A DNA stretch of 64,000 bases from Corallochytrium limacisporum (Eukaryota > Opisthokonta). Shown here in pieces: positions 1 through 10,421 of this stretch. Each line of letters opens with the position of its first letter. Position 1 is the first letter of the stretch. The position numbers and the translations under genes are program-made. The notes beneath the pieces were generated by a model that ran no database searches, was not told where the DNA came from, and saw nothing but the letters and a program-made list of their open reading frames with translations. The stretch spans positions 146,099 to 210,098 of the forward strand of contig PDIP01000011.1 in NCBI GenBank assembly GCA_002811645.1, in the 5' to 3' direction.

Positions 1-182
1 TCCCCTTCTTTCTCCTTTTCACTTCGCACTCCCCCCTTCCCTCTCCCCCCTCGCCCGCGGTCTCCCTCTCTCTGTCTTTTCAGAGTCTCTGTCGCTGTCT
101 CTCTCTCTCTCTCTCGACAACCACCCCTGTCACACTGTCTCCCTTAATCCCCCCTCTTTTCCTTCCTTCCCTACCTTTTTGA

Positions 183-219
183 CCAATCATTGGCTCTTAC
201 TATATCCCTTACAGCCAAT
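183..219. promoter_or_regulatory. CCAAT-box cluster
   Basis: CCAATCATTGG at 183-193 is two CCAAT boxes head to head, and a further CCAAT lies at 215-219 within gccaatcagag. Paired CCAAT boxes are typical NF-Y sites in opisthokont promoters. Which gene they serve is not visible; a leftward gene outside the window is the simplest guess. Confidence 0.35.
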
Positions 220-1329
220 CAGAGAGCGTTCACGCTACCCAGTTGCCCACAGAGAAGCACACGCGTCGTTAAAAATTTGCACCCAAAATCCAAAAAAAAA
301 AAAAGAAAAAGGGGGGAAAAATGGAGCAAAACCGGAAAAAGAAAGGGCAAAGTGTACTGGGCACTGTGCCAGACTTTCAGCGCAGATTTTCTTTTTTTCT
401 TTCTTTCTTTCTCTCTCCCGACCCCCCCCCGGGCCCCCTTTTTCCAAAAGCCAAAATAAAAATGTAAAAAAAGAAAAGAGAGAAAGTGGGAATGTTTAAT
501 TATAAACAGAGAAACAGCAAAAGAAAGAAGAAGGATCATAGGCAGATGGGAGATGAAACCATCAATCAAAACGCCCCTCTCCCAACGACCAAACAAGAAA
601 AAACATTGACCTAAAACTCCATAAAAAATTAGGCGGGTGTCGATGAAAACACAGCCACCGTGCCTAATTGGATTGGCCGGCCCATATAAAAAGAATGAAA
701 TATAAAGAATATAAGGAACAAAGGGGGTGTGGTGTGGTACGGAAGGGAAGTCTTTGCCATTGCGGATCCCAAAAAAAAAGCAATTACAAAAGCGTCTCTG
801 TTGCGTTTGCCTTCTATTTTTTTGTTCTTGATTATTCTTTGGTTACAGAGTCTCTTATTTTTGTTTTCTTGAATGTATATTTTAAATGCGCAAAACAATC
901 ACAAGCAAACAGAAGCTTAAAAAAAGAAAAGCGAGGGAAGTATAAATTTTAGGGCCACTGTGCCTTTATTTTGTATAGTCGAATCCTTTCCCTCCTCTCT
1001 CTCTCTCTTCCCCGGACCCCTGAGCCGTCTCCTTCTTCGCACCGGTCCACTCCCCAAAAACATAAACTTAACCAGCTTGAGAGTGTGTGTACCTCAAGGG
1101 ACAATTATTTACAAAAGTTAAAATAGAAAAAGAAGAAACCCCCGGGTCGGTAAGAAAGGAAAAAAAAAGAAAAAAATAGAAATAAAGGGCAAAAAAAAGG
1201 GTTGGTCTCCTACGGCACCAGCAATATGAAAGATGGAATGGGTAGAATTGTCAATTAAGTTGGTATCTTTGGGCGAATATCCCGAGCGACGATCGATCGT
1301 AGTTGCTTCCGTTGTTTTATTCGTCCGAA

Positions 1330-1352
1330 GAGAGAGAGAGAGAGAGAGAGAG
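1330..1352. repeat. (GA)n microsatellite
   Basis: A perfect dinucleotide GA tract of about 23 bases. It is one of several GA/CT tracts in the left 3 kb. Confidence 0.9.
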
Positions 1353-1931
1353 GGGAACGCTACTTTTCTCTTTCTTTTTTTGTTGGGTTTTTATGTTTTT
1401 TTTGCGGGTTCGCTTGGTGCGCGCGCGCGCCCTGGGGCAAAGCCCCGGGAACCAAAGAAAAAAAGGGGGAAAAAAGGAAAAATTGGCGCTTCTTTCCAGA
1501 GCGATAGGTCTTCCGTAAGAAAATTAGGTGATTTTGTATGGTCGGGCTACGAACATAAAATTGGCTTGGCTTCCGCCTATCCACCTGCCGTCCATTCTAA
1601 TATTTTTTTGCGGGCCCTTTTACCCCACTCCCCCAAACGCGTTCGGTCGCACTGAATTTTTAATTCATTTTTTTATTTGCTCCCCCCTTTCTCCACTTTG
1701 TCTTTGCCAGCGCCCGAGGAGGCTTCCGGGGCCTCGCCTCTGTGTGTATGGTCAGGGGACTTCCCCCCCCCTCCCCCTTCCTGCGCGGCGACGGTGCTCA
1801 GACAGAGAGAGAGAGAGGTTATTTTCTTGGGTGTTAGGACGGTAGACGCTGGTTGGGAAGGCGGGCGTGGGGAAGTAGAGAGAGAGAGAAAGAGCGAGAG
1901 CTATACCCCCGGCGCGCGCCGGCGCGATCGC

Positions 1932-1945
1932 CACACGCACACACA

Positions 1946-1972
<27 letters not shown>
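1932..1972. repeat. Compound (CA)n(CT)n microsatellite
   Basis: A short CA tract runs directly into about 27 bases of perfect CT repeat. Confidence 0.9.
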
Positions 1973-1977
<5 letters not shown>

Positions 1978-2253
1978 GTCGCAGAACATTGCCGGTGTGT
2001 GTGAGTCCGCCGTGGCAGCTGCGGCTGGTGTGGTGCACCAGTGCAGGGCGGAAGGATGGCGGCGGGAAAAAAAAGGGAGAATAAAAATCAAAAGGGAGAA
2101 GTTGGTTGGGTCAAAGGGCGCGCGCGCGCGCCGGCCCCCCCCCCCGGGGGCGTTGCCTGTGTAACAAAAAATCACACCACCGGAGCGGGGCGGTCACGGT
2201 ACACAGAGAGCCCGGGAAGGAAAAAAAAAGGGGGGTGGGAGGGCAACCAAAGA

Positions 2254-2277
2254 CGCACACACACACACACACACACA
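2254..2277. repeat. (CA)n microsatellite
   Basis: About 24 bases of perfect CA repeat inside a purine-rich stretch. Confidence 0.9.
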
Positions 2278-2778
2278 ACCCACGCAGAGCAAGTTTAAAT
2301 TCAAAAAGAAAAAAAAAGACAAAGGGAAAATCGGGAAGGAGCAGAGCGGAGGAAGGGGAAGGGAGAGAGGGAATAAAAAAAAAACAGGACTACTACTGCA
2401 AAAGAAAGGGAGAGAGTGTGGGGGGGGGGAGGACCGGCGCGCGCCCAGCGCGTTCCCTCAACCAAGAAAAGAAAAAGAAACAAAAAGAAACAAAAAAAAC
2501 TTTCTCTTTGGTCTCGAAGGACCCGCGGACGGAAGAGAAGAGACTGGGTCAAGGTCCCCCCCCCACCCCTGCGGGGGGTTCCCCCACCGTCGCTTTGGTG
2601 AGGGGAGATTGGCTTGGGTTGGGGCAGTTGTTAAAGGGCGAGGGACCACACCGACCGCGTTTCTTTAAACGGCTCCCTTGGGCGCAAAGAAAAAAAGAAA
2701 AAAGGAAAAAAGGAAAAAGGAAAAAAAAAAGTTGGAAGAGAGAAAAGAAGGGCAGTAGGCACGGTGGGCACACAGAGG

Positions 2779-2847
2779 GAAGCGAGAGAGAGAGAGAGAG
2801 CGAGAGAGACAGAGAGAGAGACACAGAGAGAGAGAGAGAGAGAGAGA
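2779..2847. repeat. Long imperfect (GA)n tract
   Basis: About 70 bases of GA repeat interrupted by single C or A changes. It is the longest purine microsatellite in the window and lies about 550 bp upstream of the G-beta start codon. Confidence 0.9.
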
Positions 2848-3394
2848 AGGGTGGGCTTCCCACTCCTTGGGAAGGGTTGGGAAGGCTGTCGTTGCTGGGC
2901 GAATGAATGAAGACATACGTGACGCGCACATATGCTTTCATGCATCCCCCACCAGCTCATGATAACGGTTTTCGGTATGTGGTTGCCAGTGATCGATAGG
3001 TGGTGAAGGCTATGTGAAGGTAGAAGGTTTTAGTATGCTAGCAACGTCCGTACGTGCGGAACCAGATCGGATTGGAACCACAGAGCGAGAAATTCGTGAA
3101 CGGTGTGCGGAAGGATATCAGCACCGGACACGAAAGACAGTATAGGGAAAACTCTGGAACGTGACGACACAGACAGATCGTGTGTTATTCACTGACGGTA
3201 TGGTTCAGAAGTGAAGATACAAACCGCGGGAAAGTTTCTACATTTGCGCTGAACACCTAGCATAGAGAAATAAGCTAGACTACTATTCATCTGTTTGATT
3301 GCACGACCGTAGGGAAAATTTGTGCGATAATCATCCATAGAAAACAGGAAACAGTTCCGTTAACCTAATCACATTCATCAGAAAAGCAAAGCGA

Positions 3395-4435
3395 ATGCCA
3401 ACCAAAATGGCCCCAGAACATATTCAGTCGCTTCGCAAGGAAGCAGAACAGCTCAAGTCCAAGATCAAGCAAGCACGGGAGACTGCCAAGGATGCCACGC
3501 TCGCAGAATGCTCTAAGGACGTCCCTGACCTGCCCAAGCAGCAATTCCGCATTCGGAGGACCCTGCGTGGTCACTTGGCAAAGATCTACGCTCTCCACTG
3601 GAGCACAGACAACCGGCAACTCGTCAGTGCCAGCCAGGATGGTAAGCTCCTGATTTGGGATGCCTATACAGCGAACAAGGTGACCGCTGTGCCCCTCCGC
3701 AGTTCCTGGGTAATGACCTGCGGCTACGCGCCAAGCGGTAACTTTGTGGCAGCGGGTGGCCTGGACAATATCTGCACTGTCTACGCGCTGCGGTCTCGTG
3801 ATGGACAGCCGCGCATCAGCCGTGAGTTGGCTGCTCACACTGGCTACCTGTCATGCTGCCGCTTCCTTAGCGACAAGGAGATTCTCACTAGCTCAGGCGA
3901 CATGACCTGTGCGCTGTGGGATATTGAGAGCGGACAGCTCAAGACTCAGTTCACTGGCCACAATGGAGATGTCATGAGCGTCAGCCTGGGACCTGACCAG
4001 AACACATTTGTGTCCGGAGCTTGCGACGCCTTGGCGAAAGTCTGGGACATTCGCTCCGGCAAGTGCGTCCAGACGTTTAGCGGCCACGAGAGCGACATCA
4101 ACAGCGTCCAGTTCTTCCCGAATGGCAAGGCCTTTGTCACCGGTAGCGACGACTCCAGTTGTCGACTGTTTGACCTGCGCTCCGACTGCGAAGTCAACGT
4201 GTACACCTCTGAGAACATTCTCTGTGGCATCACGTCGGTTGCGTTCTCGAACTCCGGACGGTTGCTGTTTGCTGGCTACGATGACTTCCATTGCTACGTC
4301 TGGGACACGCTCAAGGCACAACGGGTGGGTGACCTGCAAGGCCACGAGAACCGGCTCAGCTGTCTCGGTGTTAGCCCAGATGGTAAGGCGCTGTGCACTG
4401 GATCATGGGATAGCAAGCTGTGCATCTGGAACTAA
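3395..4435 (+). CDS. GNB1: Heterotrimeric G-protein beta subunit
   Basis: The 346-residue intronless product has the length and layout of canonical G-beta (about 340 residues). An N-terminal helix (residues 1-40, the G-gamma coiled-coil partner) is followed by seven WD40 blades, with GH starts and WD-type ends visible at LLIWD, CALWD, AKVWD, CRLFD, CYVWD and the final LCIWN. It should bind a G-gamma and a G-alpha at the plasma membrane downstream of GPCRs. A second ATG at codon 5 (MAPEHIQ) could also start translation; the first is chosen because it is the first in-frame ATG. The gene converges on the cyclin-like gene, with 235 bp between stop codons. Family identity is certain; the orthologue number is not. 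Confidence 0.97.
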   Translation: MPTKMAPEHIQSLRKEAEQLKSKIKQARETAKDATLAECSKDVPDLPKQQFRIRRTLRGHLAKIYALHWSTDNRQLVSASQDGKLLIWDAYTANKVTAVPLRSSWVMTCGYAPSGNFVAAGGLDNICTVYALRSRDGQPRISRELAAHTGYLSCCRFLSDKEILTSSGDMTCALWDIESGQLKTQFTGHNGDVMSVSLGPDQNTFVSGACDALAKVWDIRSGKCVQTFSGHESDINSVQFFPNGKAFVTGSDDSSCRLFDLRSDCEVNVYTSENILCGITSVAFSNSGRLLFAGYDDFHCYVWDTLKAQRVGDLQGHENRLSCLGVSPDGKALCTGSWDSKLCIWN

Positions 4436-4670
4436 AGCAAAAGAAACAGGACCTCAGAGAATTCAAAGTGTTCAGGTCGCAAAGCAACAGAGTTGCCTGT
4501 TACTGGACCATCCTTTTCTGAAATACAACACTTTTGTTGACGATGAAGATGTCCGCCACGGGGGCCCACGAAGGCCTCCCAATGAAGAAACCCAATACAA
4601 GACCAACATTGTCCCTTTTTTTGCAGAATGGTTTTTTACTCTCTTTTTTTTTCCCTTTTTGATGTGTGTG

Positions 4671-5636
4671 TTAAAGACGTTCTCTTTCAGGGACATTTAC
4701 GTACTCTACTGTGGACACCGCCGTGAGCTCGGAAGGAAGCCTCTGACCGATTGGGGCGGACACCTGACTGACTAAGTGCTTTGCATTGGCAGTGATGTCG
4801 CATTCTTCGCACTGCGTACTCCGGGCCATGGCTTCTACTAACTGCTCTGGACACGGTCCTAACATCCGCACAGTCGCCAGAATGGAGGCACCTGCGATCA
4901 TTGCTGTGGTCCACTGGCCGTAGCGACCTTCGACCATGGCAATGTCCGTGAAGCTTTCAGCCAGGAAGAGGATGTCATTATTGGAAAGAGATCCTTTGCT
5001 GTTCAACCATGCCACTAGCTGACGCTCGTGACGACTGAACAAAACTCTGACCGCCTCGGCTGGAGTAGTCTTCCAGATATTCCACTGCAACAGCCCGAGA
5101 AATCTGAACTCGATCTTGGTAAACTCTTTGAAGCGCAGATCGTGTTCCTTACCGAGCTCCTTACGCAAACGGATACCGACACCGCTCTGTGTATGGTACT
5201 TCATGGTCACAGCCAGGGCGACAATGGTGGCTTGCTGCCAGTCTCTGTGCGCCAAGGTCACGGTCCTGGCGGATCCTCGGCAGGTTTGCCTGGCACACCA
5301 CGCCCGTAGCCAGCAATTTAACAAGAGTACGGCATGTTGAGCTACGTCACGGACGTGCCAGCCCCTCATGGCACGAGTACGACGGTCATTCATGTGCGAC
5401 GTCTGCAACATCCGCTCGTAGTAGTACTCAACAACGTCCGGCATGGCGACTGCGCCTGGGCAGGCAACGTCGAATGCGTCAGCAGATAACGCGTTGCTAC
5501 GGAAGGCTTCATTGTCTTGATCATGAAATGGTACCATGCACTGCCTCATATTGTATAACTGTTTGCTGGCAAGGGCACGCAGCATGACAGGTTCCGGTAT
5601 ATCGGCGGCCGGGAGCTTTCGTATCTTGCCGCTCAT
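4671..5636 (-). CDS. Divergent cyclin-fold protein
   Basis: The 321-residue product fits two consecutive cyclin boxes. The N box (about residues 80-205) shows an RRTRAMRGWHV helix, a WQQATIVALAVTMKYH helix and the FTKIEFRFLGLLQWNIW helix that in cyclins reads MExxIL..L.WDL, followed by TPAEAV. The C box (about 210-280) has LAESFTDIAMVEGRY and TTAMIAGASILATVRML. Cyclins activate cyclin-dependent kinases in the cell cycle or in transcription. The subfamily cannot be decided, and the usual MRAILVDW motif is degenerate. I start at the ATG at 5636; the frame is open upstream only through a TTG. SCYL1 lies behind it on the same strand after a 426-bp gap. It could instead be an atypical cyclin-box protein that does not bind a CDK. 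Confidence 0.7.
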   Translation of the reverse strand: MSGKIRKLPAADIPEPVMLRALASKQLYNMRQCMVPFHDQDNEAFRSNALSADAFDVACPGAVAMPDVVEYYYERMLQTSHMNDRRTRAMRGWHVRDVAQHAVLLLNCWLRAWCARQTCRGSARTVTLAHRDWQQATIVALAVTMKYHTQSGVGIRLRKELGKEHDLRFKEFTKIEFRFLGLLQWNIWKTTPAEAVRVLFSRHERQLVAWLNSKGSLSNNDILFLAESFTDIAMVEGRYGQWTTAMIAGASILATVRMLGPCPEQLVEAMARSTQCEECDITANAKHLVSQVSAPIGQRLPSELTAVSTVEYVNVPERERL

Positions 5637-6062
5637 TGTGGCGGATCCGTTCTTGGCCAAGCTGATCTAGAATTCAGGATCACAAGCAAATGCCAAGGAA
5701 ATACAAAATCACGCTCTTTGCTCGTTGGAGATTAAGTCTCGAAAGTGTGACCTGCACTCCACTGCTGTCCAAGTACCCTCAGGCATTGAGAGACCCGCCG
5801 CAGTGGGCGATCCGATAGGGGGTTTTTGGTGGAGTGTGAGACCCCCCCCCCCGGGGCCCGCCCTTAGACCTCGGGGCCTATTTTCTCCACTTTCAAATAT
5901 TTCGCGCCGACCAGTGTCGAGAATGCTCGTCGGAAGCACCGAGTAGAAACACATATCCACATCATCACGATCACCACGGTTCGTTGGTGACATCCTATGA
6001 AGGTGGTACCGAGGAATAAAAGAACGGTCGAACTCAGCTTTAATGGAGTAGAGTAATTGGCT
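5637..6062. other. Intergenic promoter region of the cyclin-like gene
   Basis: This stretch has no credible gene. A C-run meeting a G-run (5842-5858), about 205 bp upstream of the cyclin start, forms a GC palindrome. The remainder is presumably cyclin 5' UTR and promoter plus the short 3' UTR of the SCYL1-like gene. Confidence 0.6.
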
Positions 6063-8723
6063 CTATTTCAATAGATCCCACGGATCGTCCTTCTGGCTCT
6101 TCTTGTGGCTGCTGAAGGCGGCATTCATTCCACTGCCGCTGCCAGTGTTGGACATGTTGGCCCAGGGGTTGTTGGGGGCTGTATTGGTGCCACCACCGCC
6201 TCCCATGGTATTCATATTCATGCCCATGGATGTATTGGGCATGGAGGAACCGCCCGTGTTGCCCCACGAATCCCACGCGGAGGGCTTCATGGGTTGTTGC
6301 TGTTGCCCGAAACCGCCTCCACTAGATGCCATCTGAGTCGGCTGCATAGGCTGTTGCATACCACCGCCACCCATCATGTTCATGGGCATTCCCTTGGATT
6401 GTTTCTGCTGGGCAGCCATCTGGTTCATGGTCATTGGTTTCTTCTGTTGCTGCTGTTGTTGCATGGGCTTCGGCGTAGGCTTGGGCGCCATGGAAGCGGC
6501 AGCCTGTTGCTTTGGTGTGTCATTGATACCAGCCCAGTCTTCGTCCTTGTTGCTCTCCCAACCGCCACTGCCGCCTGTAGCACTGGCTCCGCCATCCATG
6601 GCGCCAAACTTTCGAGCAAGCGCGTCGGCAATGGGATCACTACTCGTTGCAGCTGCCGGGTTGCCGAAACCAAAGCTATTGCTACTGCCACCAGAACCTC
6701 GACTGCCGAGCTTCATGCCACCGGTGCCACCGGCGGGCTGGAGCGGCTGGTGCAAGGCGCCACGAGTGCCTGACTCTTTCTGCTGGCCAGACAAGAACAC
6801 ATCGTTAGAGGCCCCCCCGCCTGGAGCACTGCCGGTTGCGGTAGAAGCTGCAGCAGGCGCACCCGCTGGCTTATTGTCCGCCGGCTTCGCGCTCAATGGC
6901 TGATTCAGTTGCTGCTGGTTACTGTTATCCAGACCGGACCGCTCCAATACCGATTTCGGAATATACTTCTTCGCTCCATCCAGGTAGGAGCCGAACCAGC
7001 CACCGCTGCCAGCGGAGGCGTTGCTGGAGCCATGCACGGAATTCGGCTGGGCCGGATCAACGCTGAGCGCTACCGTTCCGAGTGTCTTGGCCTGCTCCTC
7101 TGCGGCCTTCAAACCGTCCCGCATCAAGGCAAAGGCGAGATCACGCACATCCTTTGACGGATCTAGCAGGATCGGTGCCACTCCTGGGATGACACGAGTG
7201 ACAAAGTCCTGGGTAGAGTAGAAATCAGTGCACTTTTGCAGTGCCTTTAGGGCAGCAACGCGAGCCGGGGGGAAAGTATCTTTCAGGGCACGCAGGAATG
7301 CAGCAATTAGAACCTTCTCACGCACATGAGCAGAGAGGGACGGCGCGATCTTGCTCAGGCAGACAGTGACGTTGGTACGGATGCCCGGTTCATTGTCAAG
7401 TTGAAGTTTGGCAAAGTAGCGCATGAGTTGCTGTGTGACGTTCTTTTCATTGAGCTTGGGAGCGAGCGGGATCATCGAGCGCAAAGTAGCTTCTCGCATG
7501 ATCGGTGCAGTGTCATTGAACCCGTTGAGAATGGTTGGGAAGATGGTATCATTAACCAGCTTGTCCGGTAGGTGGTCCACATAGCTGGGTAAGTTGTTCA
7601 GCAGGTTCAAGCGCACCACACGCTCATTCTGCTGGAACAGTTTCAGCAGGGATGGCAATATCCGTTTAGTGTATTCCTCCTCAGTCAGATCCTTACCGAT
7701 AGACACGACCATGGGGAAAACAGCCATGGCGTCATCGCCGTACTCTGTGACCAGCAGAAGCTGGGGCAAAATTTTGTACTTGTTAAATTCCTTTGGGAAG
7801 GTGTCTAGCTTATTCTCCAGATCCCGGAAAAAGCGCAATTTTTCTGCATGATCCTTGACGGTCAGTTCCTCCAGGAACAGATTGGTGCGCACAAAGTCGT
7901 TCTGGAAGAAGCCACCGGGGCTAGTTTGCGACTGGAGTAGCTGGCGTGGGTCGGGTCGACTGTTCGGATTCGCACTGCACATTTCGATATACTTCGGCCT
8001 AAGCTGTTGTGTGATTCGTGAGGTGTCCCGCATACGACGTGGGTCGTCCAGAATGCCGTTAAAACATTCCCACACCAAACATCCCAGGCCCCATATGTCG
8101 ACGCCCCAGATGGGTGACTCAGTGCTGAGTCTACCTCCCGTCCTCTGCATTTCCGGAGGCAGGTAACGCTTGACTGTTTCCGGGTATTTGCTGAACAGTT
8201 CGTAGGCTACTGGGTCCGACGGGGACGTCACAAAGTCCATAGCTCCGACCTTCCAGTCTCCTCCCCGGTCGATGAAGACGCTGAAGTTGTTGATGCAACC
8301 GTGGATCAGGCCGGCTTCATGGTTCAGGAAGCTGATAGCCCGAGTGATCTGGTAGAGGCCCCAAGTGAGACCGTCTGTGTTGGCCTGCACGTTTTCGAAC
8401 TCTGCAGTCAACGGCCGCACCGGTTCTGTGGCAATGTAGATTAGTTTATCGGTCTCCTCGCCGTAGATAAGTTTCACGAAACCTGGATGACGCACCGTCT
8501 TTGACCGCTTCAATGCGTTCTGGGCCACTGGAATCTGCTCTGGGTATTCCTGCTTGTTGAAGATGAAGATGCTCAACGGTTCACTATTTGATTTGTCCCG
8601 ACCATGGTGCAACTTCCAAATTGTCATCCGACCATACTCTGGTACTTCTTCTTTAATCTCAAACGGCAGGCCAGAGGCTGCCGTGGCAATGTAGTTTGCT
8701 ACTTTTCCAAAGAAGCTGCTCAT
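6063..8723 (-). CDS. SCYL1: SCYL1-like pseudokinase with HEAT repeats
   Basis: The 886-residue product follows the SCY1-like plan. A kinase-fold domain (about residues 20-290) lacks catalytic residues: the HRD position reads HGC, and the DFG position lies in GAMDFV. HEAT repeats (about 330-560) include LNEKNVTQQLMRYFAKLQ and ARVAALKALQ. Family members act in COPI/Golgi trafficking and tRNA export rather than phosphorylation. The last 300 residues are low complexity, rich in Gly, Ser, Gln, Asn and Met, and end in DDPWDLLK. The DPW tripeptide resembles adaptor-binding motifs; the RKLQL COPI tail of animal SCYL1 is absent. The ATG at 8723 starts MSSFFGKVANYI, matching the family N-terminus. SCYL1 is favoured over SCYL2/3 by the close kinase-HEAT junction (APGGFM-like sequence, then NLFLEE). 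Confidence 0.93.
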   Translation of the reverse strand: MSSFFGKVANYIATAASGLPFEIKEEVPEYGRMTIWKLHHGRDKSNSEPLSIFIFNKQEYPEQIPVAQNALKRSKTVRHPGFVKLIYGEETDKLIYIATEPVRPLTAEFENVQANTDGLTWGLYQITRAISFLNHEAGLIHGCINNFSVFIDRGGDWKVGAMDFVTSPSDPVAYELFSKYPETVKRYLPPEMQRTGGRLSTESPIWGVDIWGLGCLVWECFNGILDDPRRMRDTSRITQQLRPKYIEMCSANPNSRPDPRQLLQSQTSPGGFFQNDFVRTNLFLEELTVKDHAEKLRFFRDLENKLDTFPKEFNKYKILPQLLLVTEYGDDAMAVFPMVVSIGKDLTEEEYTKRILPSLLKLFQQNERVVRLNLLNNLPSYVDHLPDKLVNDTIFPTILNGFNDTAPIMREATLRSMIPLAPKLNEKNVTQQLMRYFAKLQLDNEPGIRTNVTVCLSKIAPSLSAHVREKVLIAAFLRALKDTFPPARVAALKALQKCTDFYSTQDFVTRVIPGVAPILLDPSKDVRDLAFALMRDGLKAAEEQAKTLGTVALSVDPAQPNSVHGSSNASAGSGGWFGSYLDGAKKYIPKSVLERSGLDNSNQQQLNQPLSAKPADNKPAGAPAAASTATGSAPGGGASNDVFLSGQQKESGTRGALHQPLQPAGGTGGMKLGSRGSGGSSNSFGFGNPAAATSSDPIADALARKFGAMDGGASATGGSGGWESNKDEDWAGINDTPKQQAAASMAPKPTPKPMQQQQQQKKPMTMNQMAAQQKQSKGMPMNMMGGGGMQQPMQPTQMASSGGGFGQQQQPMKPSAWDSWGNTGGSSMPNTSMGMNMNTMGGGGGTNTAPNNPWANMSNTGSGSGMNAAFSSHKKSQKDDPWDLLK

Positions 8724-10421
8724 GGTGCCCTAATTGATCTTCGTGTTCTTCTTTAACTTTCGTTTTACTCTGTTCGCTCCGAGTATTTCTCGTGTGACTA
8801 TTCACCAGACCATAGTGACAATATGTCTCAATACATAACCGGTATGATCTAAACCAAAGCAAGTTCTTGCAAGCAAAGAATAAGGAAGAAATGTCTTCTG
8901 ATTAGCAAGCCATCCGGAAGAAAGTACCTTCGCTCGCGGCCAAAGAGGCATAAGGCTTGTCACCTCATGTCCTCGTTTCCTGGTCTAATTGTTTTGCCCT
9001 CAAGCAAGCGCCCCACTCCCTCACTTTCACTTCCGCCTGTTGGTTGCCCTACCTCCTGGCCAGACTGAGACCCGCCCCGCCTAAAATCAATTCCAAGCTA
9101 GTTCGAAAGGGGGGTGAGCCAAGACCCAGGGGCCGGGGCGGGGGGAGACAGCCAGCCAGAAGAGAGGGCGCGCGGCGCGAAGGGGGGCTCACTTCCCTGC
9201 CCTCTTCCCCTCCCCTCCCAAAAAGAAATTCATTTCCTTCAACAGCCATAATCGGGAGTCTATTTTACGGACTCCCGCCCCGACGCCCCCCCCCCTGGGG
9301 GGGGGAACAGAGCGGTCTCCCCTCCAACCCCCCAACCCCCAAGCGCCCTTGTTTCAAAGACGACCCCACGCAAACACAGAAAATACTCACAAAGCAACCG
9401 GGACAACCGAAATTTCCTTCGAGAGCAAGGGGGGGTTCGGGGGAACGGAGAAAGTGGAGCAGCGGGAAGAGAGATTCGCGGGGGCGATCGGGAGGCGTCC
9501 CCGCGCTGTGGTCCAAAGGAAAAGCAAGGGACGGATGTGGAATGGCCCGCTGTGGTGATGGGGTCGGGGCGGCAGTACTTTGGTCCCTGTTTCCCCCCCA
9601 CCTCCTCCCCTCCTCCCCCTTACTCTCAGAGTTCAGGTTCGAGATTTTCACAGGAGTCTATTTATTAACGGTCTAGTGAACCTACCAACAAGGTTCAGGA
9701 AAGGCAACCCACCCTTCCAGAAAGGCTAGACCGGGAGCCGCTCCAGCGGTTGCGGAAGGTCCATCGCGTTAGGTAACCGCACAGGGTGTTGGTGCCAGAG
9801 CTGCAAACTGAGCAAAATTAGAAAAAGAGGACTAATCGCTGCTCACCACAAACAAAGAAAAAGCATATGAAAAAAGCAAACAGAGAAGGGGGATAGGGAG
9901 GGGGGGGGGGGGGAGAGCCTCGAACAGCAGCAAAAGGGGAAATAGCACGGCTTAAATCGACACCTCACTTTGGAGTCGGGTTGACCAACGACCTCCCCTT
10001 ATAGCCTTGGCAATGGTGAATTCAGACGAAGCCTTGGAACAGAGCTTTGAAATTTTTTTTCTGGCCCCCTTGTTTCAAAGACGTGCGCCGGGGTATTATG
10101 GTTTCGTGGGCATCTCGTGCCCTTGTCCTTGCCTGCCTTGCTTCTGTTCTTGTGAGTTTTTATTGGTTTTTGGAGCCTTATCTGCGCATGTTCATCGTGC
10201 CACGTATCTGTTTCTGACTGGGCAGTGGCCGTGTGCGGCTGGTATTCATGGTTCGTCACCTTTGCTATGGGTACTTCAGCTCGTCGTCACTGAGACTGTC
10301 TCTCGCACCGTGGGCGATCAAAAGAGCACCAGAGGTCAAAAGATTGCACCCATGAAGGAATGAGACATATAAACGATGTAGAGAATTTAGAACATTGACA
10401 CGATCAGGGTACATCAAAACA
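8724..10421. other. Divergent promoter region, SCYL1-like / ACBD3-like
   Basis: No convincing gene is present. The stretch contains G-rich tracts, a C-run/G-run palindrome (9285-9305), a G-run at 9899-9914, an 8-bp-stem inverted repeat (9253-9277) and two copies of the 17-mer CCCTTGTTTCAAAGACG (9346-9362 and 10067-10083). All longer open frames are Pro/Arg/Gly-rich and have no family resemblance. Confidence 0.6.
9253..9277. repeat. Inverted repeat, 8-bp stem
   Basis: CGGGAGTC, a 9-base loop, then GACTCCCG form a perfect hairpin immediately left of a C-run/G-run palindrome. The function is unknown; it may be a regulatory or transcript hairpin. Confidence 0.6.

Larger units (their letters stand above)
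1..3394. other. Gene-poor, low-complexity region left of G-beta
   Basis: No reading frame here resembles a protein; the longer open frames are translations of simple repeats (poly-K/E/R or poly-S/L). The stretch holds CT, GA and CA microsatellites, long A-rich and G-rich purine tracts, and C/G palindromes near 421-440, 1434-1450 (ggggc/gcccc arms) and 2131-2152. A CCAAT palindrome and a second CCAAT box lie at 183-219. An inverted CCAAT (672-676) is followed by TATAAA at 685-690. These look like promoter elements, perhaps of a gene off the left edge or of an unrecognised transcript. From about 2,900 to 3,394 the sequence becomes complex and is probably the promoter and 5' UTR of G-beta. Confidence 0.6.
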
